Made by a program: the position numbers and the translations under genes
Assembly (NCBI RefSeq): GCF_013337045.2
Contig: NZ_CP118259.1
Span: 2,232,001 to 2,296,000 of the forward strand
DNA length: 64,000 nucleotides
Direction: 5' to 3'
Source: Agrobacterium vitis
GTDB lineage: Bacteria; Pseudomonadota; Alphaproteobacteria; Rhizobiales; Rhizobiaceae
Shown here: piece by piece, positions 27,778 through 36,501 of the stretch
Layout of the letters: each line of letters opens with the position of its first letter
Numbering within the stretch: position 1 is the first letter of the stretch
The notes under the pieces: model-generated
Told to the model about the DNA's origin: nothing
The model's database searches: none
Seen by the model: only the letters and a program-made list of their open reading frames with translations

Positions 27778-29220
27778 ATGTTCGAGACGGCGTTCACCTT
27801 TGGCTTGACCCAATTTGCCCGGTCGCTATCGCTGCCGGAAAGGCTGCAAAGGCGGCCCTTGCGCAATGCCGCGCTGGAGCCCTGGCGTTTGCGCAACAGC
27901 AGCCTCGACGCGCTCTATTACGACATCCGGGCGCTGACCTCGGACGAGGCCTTCTATATCAGCGACGCATTGGCCGCCGAAGGGCTGATCATGATCGTGC
28001 CGCCCACCGGCCAGGGCATGTTGACGCTATGCGAAACGGTGGATGAATATCTGCTGCGCGGTGGCCGCGAGGTCCTGGCCATGGCGGTGGCGGGCATTGG
28101 TGGCTCGGCTGCCGGGGCCGCCGCCTTTGCCCGCAATATCGCCGACGCCATCGAGGCACCGGTCTGCGCTGTGGTGTCCGGCTATGGACTTGGCGATGTC
28201 GTTGCAGAGGCCCTGGGCGGCGCTTTCTTCTTTGGCCCGCTGGGCTTTCTGCGCCGCAATTTCGAGATGATCGACGATCTGGTCGGACGCCCACAATTCG
28301 GTGCCTACCAGCGCCGCCCGAAACCATCGCAACCGCCGCGTCGCACCAGTCTCGATGCCGATACGGTCCAGGCGCTGCTGTGCCACCCGGACCTGCGTTT
28401 CAATCTCGTCACCGGCCATTCCAAGGGCAATCAAATTGTCGCTGAAGCGCTGAACGCCATTGAAAAAGAAGCACCCGAGCGGCTTACCATCCTGGCAGAA
28501 CGATTGCAGATTATCACATTTAGCACCCGCGTCGCGCTGCCCGCGCCATTTTCGCCGCCCTTGGCGATCATCGGTGAACTTGACTGGTACGGCGAATTGA
28601 ATGCCACCGCGCCGGTGACCAATATTGTTCGCGTCGCACGCGCCGGCCATTCGACCAACGTATCCCTGCCGGGTGCACTGAAGATCACCGATCTTTTGGC
28701 GCAGGCGCTTTCCGCGTCACCTGCCAGCGCCTCAGACACGGCTAGAACAGACGAACCGGTGGAAAATGCAATTCCGTCGCTTCTGGCTCTGGTCGTTCCA
28801 CCTGCGGCGACGCAAGCCAGCGAAACGCCCGCCCAAGCCAGTGCCATGAACGACAATGACAGAAACGATGATGAGAGAGTTATCGTTGAGGAGCCAGTTT
28901 CATTGGAACCGGAGCCGGAAATATCTGCCGAACCCGTCGACGCGGTGGCTGCCGACAACACGCACGATGTCATCCCGCAGCAGCCTGCCGATGCGCCGCT
29001 CTCCGAGCCGGTCACGCACGAAGACAAGGCCGAAACTGCACAGATACTGGCTCCTGACGAACCGGCGCCCGAAGCGTCTGCCCAAACGATTTCCGAGCCT
29101 GTCGCTGTTGCCGATACGCCCTCACCCGTTCAGCAAAGCCCCGTTAAGCAAAGCCCCGTTAATCAAGGCTTCGGCCAACCAGGCAATACCCGCAAGCGCA
29201 ACAGATCACGCAAGCGGTAA
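27778..29220 (+). CDS. Hydrolase-like protein with long disordered acidic tail, unknown function
   Basis: 480 aa from the ATG at 27778 with GGGAG upstream. Residues 1-~330 look folded: a Gly/Ala-rich segment VAGIGGSAAGAAAFARNIA and a lipase-like elbow VTGHSKGNQIV (G-x-S-x-G) suggest an alpha/beta-hydrolase fold. Residues ~340-480 are low-complexity, rich in Ala, Pro, Glu and Asp, and end in a basic cluster (NTRKRNRSRKR). A 15-bp tandem repeat encodes QSPVK/QSPVN at 29132-29161. No known family is recognised. The full catalytic triad cannot be confirmed by eye. Confidence 0.78.
   Translation: MFETAFTFGLTQFARSLSLPERLQRRPLRNAALEPWRLRNSSLDALYYDIRALTSDEAFYISDALAAEGLIMIVPPTGQGMLTLCETVDEYLLRGGREVLAMAVAGIGGSAAGAAAFARNIADAIEAPVCAVVSGYGLGDVVAEALGGAFFFGPLGFLRRNFEMIDDLVGRPQFGAYQRRPKPSQPPRRTSLDADTVQALLCHPDLRFNLVTGHSKGNQIVAEALNAIEKEAPERLTILAERLQIITFSTRVALPAPFSPPLAIIGELDWYGELNATAPVTNIVRVARAGHSTNVSLPGALKITDLLAQALSASPASASDTARTDEPVENAIPSLLALVVPPAATQASETPAQASAMNDNDRNDDERVIVEEPVSLEPEPEISAEPVDAVAADNTHDVIPQQPADAPLSEPVTHEDKAETAQILAPDEPAPEASAQTISEPVAVADTPSPVQQSPVKQSPVNQGFGQPGNTRKRNRSRKR
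29132..29161 (+). repeat. Two tandem 15-bp units inside the tail of the hydrolase-like gene
   Basis: The unit AGCAAAGCCCCGTTA occurs at 29132-29146 and again at 29147-29161 without change, and encodes a repeated five-residue motif. The length is a multiple of three, so copy-number changes would keep the frame. Confidence 0.85.
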
Positions 29221-29263
29221 GGCGTGTTTGACGGCGCGACGCCGCCATCACTTGGCACAGCGG

Positions 29264-30223
29264 TTACATAAACAGCTGTGCCAGGCTCTTCTGCTGGCTG
29301 TTGGCAATGCTGAGGCTGGCCGTTTGCAACTGGGATTGGACGCTCTGTGCGGAAAGCTTGGTGGCTTCCTCTTCCATATCGGCATCGGTCAAGCGGCCAA
29401 TGCTGATCGTGGCGGTATCCTGCAGATCCTTCATCAAATCGGAACTGTTGGAAATCCGATTCTGGGTTGCGCCCACAGCGGCGCTGGCATCGGTCATGCT
29501 AGAAAGGATGGATTGGGTGGCGCCGATCATCGCATCGATCTGCGCATTCGACGTATCATCCGAAATGGCGATTTCCGCAGCCGTCGGCGCGGCTGGTGTC
29601 TGTGAACCGACATTCATCAGATAATATTCACTGGCGCTGCCATCGGAGCCAATGGTCAGGGTCGAGCGCGTCAAAATGCCGTCGCTCGCATCGTTTTTGC
29701 TGGTCAGCACGCTTTGCGCCGTGTCGAAATTGGTGACATTGACCGCCAGATTGCCACTGCCGTCGGTGCCGACCGAGGACACCATCGACGTCACTTTCGG
29801 TGACTGGTTGCTATCGAGCGCCAGCCAGTTCTGGCCGTTGAAGCTGGAGGACTGCGTCACGGTCGAAAGCTGGTCCTTGAGTTGGCTGATCTCGTCATTG
29901 ATCGCACCCTTGTTGGCACCAGCCGCCTTGGAGGCTATCAGCTTGGCCTGGATGTCGGAAACAAGCCCCGTTGCCTGCTCCAGCCCAAGGGCTGCGGTGT
30001 CGGAGACGGCAGCCGACAGCGCCGTGGCGTCCTCGGCGCTCGACAGCGACAGGCTGTCGGATTTCATCGTCGTGGCAATCGACCAATAGGCGGCGTTATC
30101 AGAGGCGTCATCGACCTTTTTGCCCGTTGCAACCTTGGTCTGGGTCGCTTCAAGCGCCTTCGAAGACCCGCTCAGAAGAGACAGGGCCGATGCAGACGTG
30201 GAATTGATCGATACGGAATCCAT
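29264..30223 (-). CDS. Flagellin, isolated from any flagellar cluster
   Basis: 319 aa. The N-terminal helical domain contains KVATGKKVDDASDNAAYWSI, the rhizobial-type ASDNAAYWSIATTM motif, and the C-terminal domain ends SIANSQQKSLAQLFM, as flagellins do. The central variable domain is short. No signal peptide, as expected for export by the flagellar type III route. No flagellar gene lies within this window, so the gene is an orphan copy. It differs from the main FlaA/FlaB type in its first residues (MDSVSINSTSASALS). Whether it is part of the filament is unknown. Confidence 0.9.
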   Translation of the reverse strand: MDSVSINSTSASALSLLSGSSKALEATQTKVATGKKVDDASDNAAYWSIATTMKSDSLSLSSAEDATALSAAVSDTAALGLEQATGLVSDIQAKLIASKAAGANKGAINDEISQLKDQLSTVTQSSSFNGQNWLALDSNQSPKVTSMVSSVGTDGSGNLAVNVTNFDTAQSVLTSKNDASDGILTRSTLTIGSDGSASEYYLMNVGSQTPAAPTAAEIAISDDTSNAQIDAMIGATQSILSSMTDASAAVGATQNRISNSSDLMKDLQDTATISIGRLTDADMEEEATKLSAQSVQSQLQTASLSIANSQQKSLAQLFM

Positions 30224-30406
30224 GCTGCCCCCTTCAACGTGGGCTTTAAAGCGCGTGAATGGCGCTTTGAAGAAAAATACCCCACAATGTAAGGGATTTA
30301 TAATCTACGAGATATTTCCATCGCCTTTCAGCAAAGGCTGCAATTTTAACGATTAAGAAATATTCAACGCCAAGCTGCTGAGAAGGACGCCGGATCAGGC
30401 CAAGCC

Positions 30407-30685
30407 TCAATCCGCAGACGACAGGCGCCGCATGGTAAACTCGATGGCATCGCCCTCCAATTGCCGCCAGCTTTCCACTTCGGTCCAGTAGGCGGCCTTG
30501 GGAAAGGCATCGAACCATTCGCGCGCCTTGGCGCGGGCCTCTTCCCGGTTGAGGCGAAAGGTTTCCCGAATGAAGGGCGAAGTATCCCGTATCCCCTGGC
30601 CCCGGTCTGTTGTTTGTCGATCACGGTGGCGGGCAATCTGCCGTTTCAGGCCGTCGAGCGGCGGAAGAGGACGTTTTGCTGTCAT
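30407..30685 (-). CDS. Small conserved-looking hypothetical protein
   Basis: 92 aa, MTAKRPLPPLDGLKRQIARH at the start; charged, probably helical, with a WFDAFPKAAYWTEVESW segment. No domain recognised. Its 5' leader is formed by four tandem 15-bp repeats (30695-30754), each of which presents GAAAGG on this strand; the unit next to the gene serves as the ribosome-binding site (GAAAGGATTGTCACC then ATG). It is divergent from hemF. Confidence 0.6.
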   Translation of the reverse strand: MTAKRPLPPLDGLKRQIARHRDRQTTDRGQGIRDTSPFIRETFRLNREEARAKAREWFDAFPKAAYWTEVESWRQLEGDAIEFTMRRLSSAD

Positions 30686-30694
30686 GGTGACAAT

Positions 30695-30754
30695 CCTTTC
30701 GAGACCCGGCCTTTCGAGACCCGGCCTTTCTAGACCCGGCCTTTCGAGACCCGA
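30695..30754. repeat. Four tandem 15-bp repeats in the 5' leader of the 92-aa gene
   Basis: The unit CCTTTCGAGACCCGG is repeated at 30695, 30710, 30725 and 30740; unit 3 has one change (TCTAGA) and unit 4 ends in A. On the minus strand each unit carries GAAAGG, a Shine-Dalgarno-like sequence, and only the unit nearest the gene is at working distance from the ATG at 30685. Confidence 0.93.
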
Positions 30755-30887
30755 TGATAAGCCATGCGCGATGGTTTTTCCAGTATCAGGAGGTTTGGCG
30801 GCGATGGCACAACCGAGCTGGATCTGATAGTCACCGTGCTTCGATCAACGCGCCGGGATCTGATGAAAGCGGCGACAGGGAGAGCAT

Positions 30888-31802
30888 ATGCAACGGCCCA
30901 TTCTGCCCAAAGGCCTGCCTGAGGATATCGAGGCGAAAAAAGCCACCGCCCGCGCCTGGTTCGAAAGCCTTCGTGACCAGATCTGCCGGTCCTTCGAGGC
31001 GCTGGAAGACGAATTGACCGGTCCCTTGAGCGAGCGCGAACCTGGACGCTTTGTCCCAAAGGACTGGCAGCGTGAGGAAGGTTTAGGCGGCGGCGGACGC
31101 ATGTCTATGATGAATGGCCGGGTGTTTGAGAAGGTCGGCGTTCATACCTCCACAGTGCATGGCGAATTCTCGCCGGAATTTCGCAAGCAGATGCCGGGTG
31201 CCGAGGAAGATCCAAGATTCTGGGCCTCGGGCATTTCGCTGATCGCCCATCCCTGCAATCCGCATGTCCCGGCGGTGCATATGAACACCCGCATGGTGGT
31301 CACCACCAGCCAGTGGTTCGGTGGCGGGGCAGACCTGACCCCGGTTCTGGATCGCCGCCGTACCCAGGAGGATGCCGACACGGTGGCCTTTCATGCCGCG
31401 CTCGAATCCGCCTGTTCGGCCCATCCTGACATTGCCGATTATCCGCATTACAAAGCCTGGTGCGAGGAATATTTCTTTCTGCCGCACCGCCAGGAACCGC
31501 GTGGCATCGGCGGAATTTTCTTCGACTGGCTGCATGCTGGGGAAAAATTCGATCTCTGGGCTGCCAATTTCGCCTTCGTGCAGGATGTCGGCCGCAAGTT
31601 TGCCTCCGTCTACCCGGATCTGGTTCGTCGCAACTTCAACACGCCATGGACAGATGAAGATCGGGAAGAGCAGTTGGTGCGCCGGGGCCGCTACGTGGAG
31701 TTCAATCTGCTCTATGACCGGGGCACGATCTTTGGTCTGAAGACGGGCGGCAATGTCGAATCGATTTTGTCGTCACTCCCGCCCCTCGTCCGCTGGCCTT
31801 GA
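30888..31802 (+). CDS. hemF: Oxygen-dependent coproporphyrinogen III oxidase
   Basis: 304 aa, normal length. It converts coproporphyrinogen III to protoporphyrinogen IX with O2 in haem synthesis. Conserved blocks: [56 protein letters not shown], and the closing [19 protein letters not shown]. An AGGGAGAG ribosome site precedes the ATG. The gene stands alone, divergent from the 92-aa gene, with a hairpin behind it. No FNR-like box was found in the 130 bp upstream. Confidence 0.97.
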   Translation: MQRPILPKGLPEDIEAKKATARAWFESLRDQICRSFEALEDELTGPLSEREPGRFVPKDWQREEGLGGGGRMSMMNGRVFEKVGVHTSTVHGEFSPEFRKQMPGAEEDPRFWASGISLIAHPCNPHVPAVHMNTRMVVTTSQWFGGGADLTPVLDRRRTQEDADTVAFHAALESACSAHPDIADYPHYKAWCEEYFFLPHRQEPRGIGGIFFDWLHAGEKFDLWAANFAFVQDVGRKFASVYPDLVRRNFNTPWTDEDREEQLVRRGRYVEFNLLYDRGTIFGLKTGGNVESILSSLPPLVRWP

Positions 31803-31830
31803 GGCGGAAATCTGCTTCAGAATGGGTCTG

Positions 31831-31873
31831 ATCGCAGCAGAAACCCCATAATTATAGGGGCTTTCGCTGCGAT
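31831..31873 (+). terminator. Long imperfect hairpin behind hemF
   Basis: Arms ATCGCAGCAGAAACCCC (31831-31847) and GGGGCTTTCGCTGCGAT (31857-31873) pair at 15 of 17 positions around an AT-rich loop. The T-run is weak, so termination is probable but not certain. Confidence 0.5.
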
Positions 31874-31998
31874 GACGTTCAATTCATATTTTCTTGATTA
31901 ACAAAAACTGCATTACAGGCCCATTAATCGAAAATTAACATTGGCATGTCGCGTTCCCGTGCTATCCTTCCGCCTATGGAATGAGGAGGAGGATTGCA

Positions 31999-32286
31999 AT
32001 GGCTACGCACAGCATGACTATTCCCACGGACATGACGAGTTCCGCAGATCGGGTAAGTCGTGATCGACTGATCGACACAGCGGAACTGATTGATCGCATG
32101 GCGCATGACCTGAAAGCGTCCAGCGATGCCAATCTGCCGCATTGCTACTTTGTCGAACAGGCAAAATTGCGGCTTGCCGGCCTGCATGGCCGCGAACATC
32201 GCACCAACGACGCCCATAAGATGGTCAGCAAAAACACGGTCAACGGCTCAAGTTCAGTGTTTTACGCCTGGGCCATGCCGGAATAA
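31999..32286 (+). CDS. Small hypothetical protein
   Basis: 95 aa from the ATG at 31999, preceded by the strong ribosome site GAGGAGGAGGA. The sequence (RDRLIDTAELIDRMAHDLKA...QAKLRLAGLHGREHRT) looks like a soluble helical protein with many charged residues. I recognise no family. It stands between hemF and the DUF1059 gene. Confidence 0.6.
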   Translation: MATHSMTIPTDMTSSADRVSRDRLIDTAELIDRMAHDLKASSDANLPHCYFVEQAKLRLAGLHGREHRTNDAHKMVSKNTVNGSSSVFYAWAMPE

Positions 32287-32478
32287 ATAGTCTGGCGAAA
32301 CAATAGTTTATGAAGGGTCGGAAATGTCACTTCATAACAATTGGAAGAGAGCGACAAGCCGCCAGGTGAAGCGTTTAGCAAGCTCCATGCGAAAATTCTT
32401 GAATACAGGAAGCACTGACCTTTGAGGGGTCGTTGCCAACGACACCTCACCGCAGCAATGCTTCGGGAGGAAAGAACC

Positions 32479-32715
32479 ATGAAACAATTCGAATGTGGAA
32501 GTCTCGTACCCGGTTGCGAATGGCATACGCGCGCCAATGAAGAAGCCGAGGTGGTGCATCGCGCGGTCGAGCATATGCGGATGGTGCATGGAGAAAGCGT
32601 GATCCGCGAACATATGGTGCAGAATGTCCGTGCGCGCATTACCGATGCAGGCGATGGTGACACCGCAGATAACAAACACAGTGCCACCCACAAGCAAAGT
32701 GATCAGGCTGCCTGA
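32479..32715 (+). CDS. DUF1059 small protein
   Basis: 78 aa from the ATG at 32479 with GGGAGGAAAG just upstream. The pattern MKQFECGSLVPGCEWHTRA, then HRAVEHMRMVHGE, matches DUF1059: a Cys-x(n)-VPGC pair and two His residues that could bind a metal. Function of the family is unknown. It ends with a polar tail. It converges on cca with 6 bp between the stops. Confidence 0.78.
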   Translation: MKQFECGSLVPGCEWHTRANEEAEVVHRAVEHMRMVHGESVIREHMVQNVRARITDAGDGDTADNKHSATHKQSDQAA

Positions 32716-32721
32716 TTGCAA

Positions 32722-33984
32722 TCAACCCGATGGCGTGACCGCCTCTTTAAGCCGGGAGAGAAGCTTTTCCCGGCTGAAGGTAAAATTCGCCTGAACCCAG
32801 CTGTCTTCCAGCGTCGTCAGCACCCGGCCAATCTCCGGTCCCGGCGCAAGACCGGCGGCAATGGCGTCACTGCCTGTCACAGGAAAGACGGGCTTTTCGA
32901 AAGCCTGCGCCCGTTGCAGCAAGCGAAACCAGCGAGCTGATGCTGCCATGCTGGCCGTATCGCCCTCCGCCTTCGCACGGGCTGCTGCCAAAGACAGTTT
33001 CAACTGCGCGACAATGCCCGGCTTGTCTTGCCGATAGAGCAAGCGGTCGAGGGCGAGGTCGGCCATGTCGTCCTTGATCTTCGGCGCGGTGGCAAAGCGC
33101 TGCAAAAACTCCGCCTCGGCCCGCGAAAGTTTCAGCCGCTCGGCCAGTCCCTTCATCCGCTCAGGGTTATCAGGCACCATTGCCGCCAGCCGCAAGAGGG
33201 GCTCAGGCTGCCAGTTCAGGGCGGTTTGCGTGGCGATCAGGCCTGGAATGGCATCAATCCCCCATTTTTCCGTTTCCGGCAGGATCGCCGTCAACACGCC
33301 GGATTGGCGCATCCACAACAGCGCCCGGCCCGGGTCTTGTGCCGAGAGTAGCTTTTTTGTCTCCGACCAGACTCGCTCGGCAGACAGCCGGTGCAATTCG
33401 TCACGCGCCGCCGCACAGGCCCGCAGGCCATCGGCATCCGGGCGTCCGCGTCCATACCAGGCAAAAAACCGGAAGAAGCGCAGCACCCGCAGATAATCCT
33501 CGGCAATCCGCAGGCGGGCATCGCCAATGAACCGCAGCGTGCCGGTTTGAAGATCCGCCAGCCCGCCGACCGGATCGATCACCTCGCCGGACGCCGTGGC
33601 ATAGAGCGCATTGATGGTGAAATCCCTTCGCTCGGCATCCACCTGCCAGTCGGTGCCGAACGCGACCTCGGCATGGCGGCCATCGGTTTCCATGTCGCGA
33701 CGCAGCGTCGTCACTTCAAACGGCTTGCCGCCGATCACCAGCGTCACTGTGCCATGCTCAATGCCTGTTGGCACTGCCTTGATGGCTGCCGCCTCGGCCC
33801 GAGCCGTCACTTCGGAGGGAACAAGCGTGGTGGCGAGATCGATATCGCCAACCGGTTCACCCAGCAGGCTATTGCGCACCGCGCCGCCCACCACTCGCAC
33901 CTCGCCGCCATCGGCGTTCAACAGGGCAAAGACCTTGGCCAGCGCCGCATCCTGAAACCAGGGCCGATCCGCAACCGTCGTCAT
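32722..33984 (-). CDS. cca: CCA tRNA nucleotidyltransferase / poly(A)-polymerase family protein
   Basis: 420 aa. The head domain has EVRVVGGAVRNSLLGEPVGDIDLAT (G-G-x-V-R and the catalytic DxD), RRDFTINALY and the GDARLRIAEDYLRVLRFFRF neck motif. It adds or repairs the CCA end of tRNAs. The gene is last of a three-gene operon with DUF1285 and CoA-NUDIX genes; its ATG overlaps the NUDIX stop by 4 nt, implying coupled translation. This operon order is common in alphaproteobacteria. Confidence 0.94.
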   Translation of the reverse strand: MTTVADRPWFQDAALAKVFALLNADGGEVRVVGGAVRNSLLGEPVGDIDLATTLVPSEVTARAEAAAIKAVPTGIEHGTVTLVIGGKPFEVTTLRRDMETDGRHAEVAFGTDWQVDAERRDFTINALYATASGEVIDPVGGLADLQTGTLRFIGDARLRIAEDYLRVLRFFRFFAWYGRGRPDADGLRACAAARDELHRLSAERVWSETKKLLSAQDPGRALLWMRQSGVLTAILPETEKWGIDAIPGLIATQTALNWQPEPLLRLAAMVPDNPERMKGLAERLKLSRAEAEFLQRFATAPKIKDDMADLALDRLLYRQDKPGIVAQLKLSLAAARAKAEGDTASMAASARWFRLLQRAQAFEKPVFPVTGSDAIAAGLAPGPEIGRVLTTLEDSWVQANFTFSREKLLSRLKEAVTPSG

Positions 33985-34637
33985 GCATAAAGCCTTTCAT
34001 AAAGCGTGCGCAGAATGCCTGCGGTAATGCCCCAGATCTGGCGTTCGCCATAGGGCATCACATAAAAATGCCTGGTCGTTCCATTAAAGACTTTGCTGTC
34101 GCGGCGGTGATTGTCCGGGTTCATCAGGAAGGATAGCGGCACTTCGAACACATCGGCCACTTCATCCGGGTTGATGGTCAGTTGAAATCCCGGCTGCACC
34201 ACCGCCAGCACCGGCGTGATGCGAAAGCCGGTGCCTGCAAGATAATGCGGCAGCCGTCCGACGGTTTCGACAAAGCGCGGATCAAGGCCGATTTCCTCTT
34301 CCGCCTCGCGCAGCGCCGCCGCTTCCGGGCTTGCATCGGCATCATCGATACCGCCGCCGGGAAAGGCGATCTGGCCGGAATGCTTGCGCAGCGTTGTGGT
34401 GCGCTGGGTCAGGATGATCCGCGTATCATTGCCGTCATCCACCACCGGCACCAGCACGGCGGCATCCTTTAGCCGCAGGCCTTCCAGCTTCAGCAATATC
34501 TCGGCATTCAACACATGATCGCCATGGTCGCGCCAAGCGGTTTCCAGTGGCGCACCGCTTTGGCTCTGCGCCCGGCTGCGAAATTCATCGGCGGTGAAGC
34601 TTGGCAGGACAAGATCGTTGCGGTCGGTTTCCGTCAT
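33981..34637 (-). CDS. NUDIX hydrolase, probable coenzyme A pyrophosphatase
   Basis: 218 aa. The CoA-specific NuCoA-type motif ILTQRTTTLRKHSGQIAFPG is followed by the NUDIX box GGGIDDADASPEAAALREAE with the metal-binding EEIGL end. It is predicted to split CoA or acyl-CoA into 3',5'-ADP and phosphopantetheine (NudL-like). It overlaps both neighbours by 4 nt (DUF1285 upstream, cca downstream), so the three are translationally coupled. The central E of the classical box is shifted, as in other CoA pyrophosphatases. Confidence 0.9.
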   Translation of the reverse strand: MTETDRNDLVLPSFTADEFRSRAQSQSGAPLETAWRDHGDHVLNAEILLKLEGLRLKDAAVLVPVVDDGNDTRIILTQRTTTLRKHSGQIAFPGGGIDDADASPEAAALREAEEEIGLDPRFVETVGRLPHYLAGTGFRITPVLAVVQPGFQLTINPDEVADVFEVPLSFLMNPDNHRRDSKVFNGTTRHFYVMPYGERQIWGITAGILRTLYERLYA

Positions 34638-35257
34638 GATGCCAATCCATTCAGCTCAGCGGCAGGCATCACGGCAAATGTCTCGCCGCCAGAGCGGATC
34701 GCAAACATTGCCTGTCCGTCGATATCCACTACCTCACCCAGCGCCATCAGCTCATAGGTCACGGCACGCGATACCAACGCCTCCAGCCGTCCGCGCACGG
34801 CAAGATAGGGTTTCAATTGCTGGTGTTCGCCCTCGATCACAAACCGCAATGGATGCCCAGGCCCAGCCTCGACCAGATCGCCGACATTGGTGCGAAAGGT
34901 CAACACAGCTTCGCCATCCCTTGCACTAACCGTCATTTCCACGGCGACGAAATGGGCGTCTGCGACCTTGATTCCTAGTTTTTCCAAAGGCGTGACCAGA
35001 TAGGTCCGCCCATCCTCGTCCTTGCGCAGCACGGTTGAAAACAACCGCACCAAGGGCGCGCGGCCAATCGGCGTGCCGAGATAGAACCAGCTGCCATCGG
35101 CCAGGATTTCCATGTCGATATCGCCGCAAAATGCCGGGTTCCAGCGCTCGACCGGTGGAAGACCGGGCTTGCCCCCTGCCGTCTGGTCGGCCGCACGGGC
35201 AATCATTGCAGCCAATCCAGCCGCATCGCCCGCCTCATTGTTTTTATCGCCTGCCAT
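34634..35257 (-). CDS. DUF1285 protein
   Basis: 207 aa, first gene of the operon with NUDIX and cca. It carries the DUF1285 core: PPVERWNPAFCGDIDMEI, DGSWFYLGTPIGR, PLVRLFSTVLRKDEDG and YLVTPLEKLGIKV. The role of DUF1285 is unknown; it is conserved next to these same genes in many alphaproteobacteria, suggesting a shared function in RNA or cofactor metabolism (inference). The operon is divergent from the MoxR cluster with 200 bp between. Confidence 0.88.
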   Translation of the reverse strand: MAGDKNNEAGDAAGLAAMIARAADQTAGGKPGLPPVERWNPAFCGDIDMEILADGSWFYLGTPIGRAPLVRLFSTVLRKDEDGRTYLVTPLEKLGIKVADAHFVAVEMTVSARDGEAVLTFRTNVGDLVEAGPGHPLRFVIEGEHQQLKPYLAVRGRLEALVSRAVTYELMALGEVVDIDGQAMFAIRSGGETFAVMPAAELNGLAS

Positions 35258-35457
35258 GTTTGCGTCCCGGTTTTAACCTTATTAGATATCGAAGTGAGAC
35301 ATGGGACACGAGATAGTCATTTGAAACCCGCTTGTCAGCCGCCTCACGGGGAATAAGTTAGATAAACTGTGCCGATACACGTAATGATCGATTCTTCTGG
35401 CAATCGGCACAGGCCTGCCTTACCTACCAATGACGATATGAGCCAACGGAGACCGCC

Positions 35458-36486
35458 ATGGGCATGATCAACACCACGGACACCGCGCTCGATGAAAAAG
35501 CCATCGTCGCCCAGGCCGAACAGGCTCTTGCCGACATTGCCAGCGTGCGCGCTGAGGTCTCAAAGGTTATTTTCGGGCAGGAAAAGGTGGTGGAAAACAC
35601 CCTGCTCGCCATTCTCTCCGGTGGCCATGCGCTGCTGGTCGGCGTGCCGGGCCTGGCCAAGACCAAGCTGGTGACGACGCTCGGCACCGTGCTGGGGCTG
35701 GACGCCAACCGCATCCAGTTCACCCCCGACCTGATGCCGTCAGACATTCTCGGCACCGAGGTGATGGACCAGGACGAGCATGGCCGCCGCTCTTTCCGCT
35801 TCGTCAAGGGTCCGGTGTTTGCACAATTGCTGATGGCCGACGAAATCAACCGGGCCAGCCCCCGCACCCAATCCGCCCTGCTACAATCCATGCAGGAATA
35901 CCACATTACCATTGCCGGTCAGCGCTATGACCTGCCCGCCCCTTTCCATGTGCTGGCCACCCAGAACCCACTGGAACAGGAAGGCACCTATCCGCTGCCG
36001 GAAGCCCAGCTTGACCGCTTCCTGTTGCAGGTCGATGTCGGCTATCCGGATCTGGCGGCGGAACGGCAGATCCTGCTCGACACAACCGGTGTCAGTGACA
36101 GCCATGCCAGTGCCGTGCTGGACGCGCCGCGCCTGCTCGACATTCAGCGGCTGATCCGCCAGATGCCGGTGCCCGACAGTGTGGTCGATGCCATCCTGTC
36201 GCTGGTGCGCGCCGCCCGGCCCGGCCAAGGTCATGGGGAAACCGACAAGCATGTCGCCTGGGGCCCCGGTCCGCGCGCCGGACAGGCCTTGATGCTCTGC
36301 GCCCGCGCCCGCGCGCTCTACGAAGGCCGTCTTGCCCCATCGATCGATGATGTGCATGCGCTGGCCGAACCGGTGCTTCAGCACCGCATGGCCTTGACCT
36401 TTGCGGCCCGCGCCGAAGGCATGGCGGTGCGTGACGTGATTGCGGGCCTCATCAAGCACAACCCAATCAAGCACAGCAAAGCGTGA
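35458..36486 (+). CDS. MoxR-family AAA+ ATPase
   Basis: 342 aa. Walker A is GVPGLAKTK, Walker B LLMADEINRASP, and the sensor segment is VLATQNPLEQEGTYPLPEAQ, which is diagnostic for MoxR. These ATPases act as chaperones with adjacent VWA/DUF58 proteins, often in metal-centre or envelope-complex assembly. It is the first gene of a four-gene cluster with DUF58, a BatA-DUF4159 membrane protein and a GATase-like membrane protein. The ATG at 35458 follows a CGGAGACC sequence. Confidence 0.93.
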   Translation: MGMINTTDTALDEKAIVAQAEQALADIASVRAEVSKVIFGQEKVVENTLLAILSGGHALLVGVPGLAKTKLVTTLGTVLGLDANRIQFTPDLMPSDILGTEVMDQDEHGRRSFRFVKGPVFAQLLMADEINRASPRTQSALLQSMQEYHITIAGQRYDLPAPFHVLATQNPLEQEGTYPLPEAQLDRFLLQVDVGYPDLAAERQILLDTTGVSDSHASAVLDAPRLLDIQRLIRQMPVPDSVVDAILSLVRAARPGQGHGETDKHVAWGPGPRAGQALMLCARARALYEGRLAPSIDDVHALAEPVLQHRMALTFAARAEGMAVRDVIAGLIKHNPIKHSKA

Positions 36487-36501
36487 GGGAGCGGTAGCGT
36501 T

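Noticed and set aside
30695..30754. CRISPR-like array
   Set aside because: Units are only 15 bp, directly adjacent, with no spacers.
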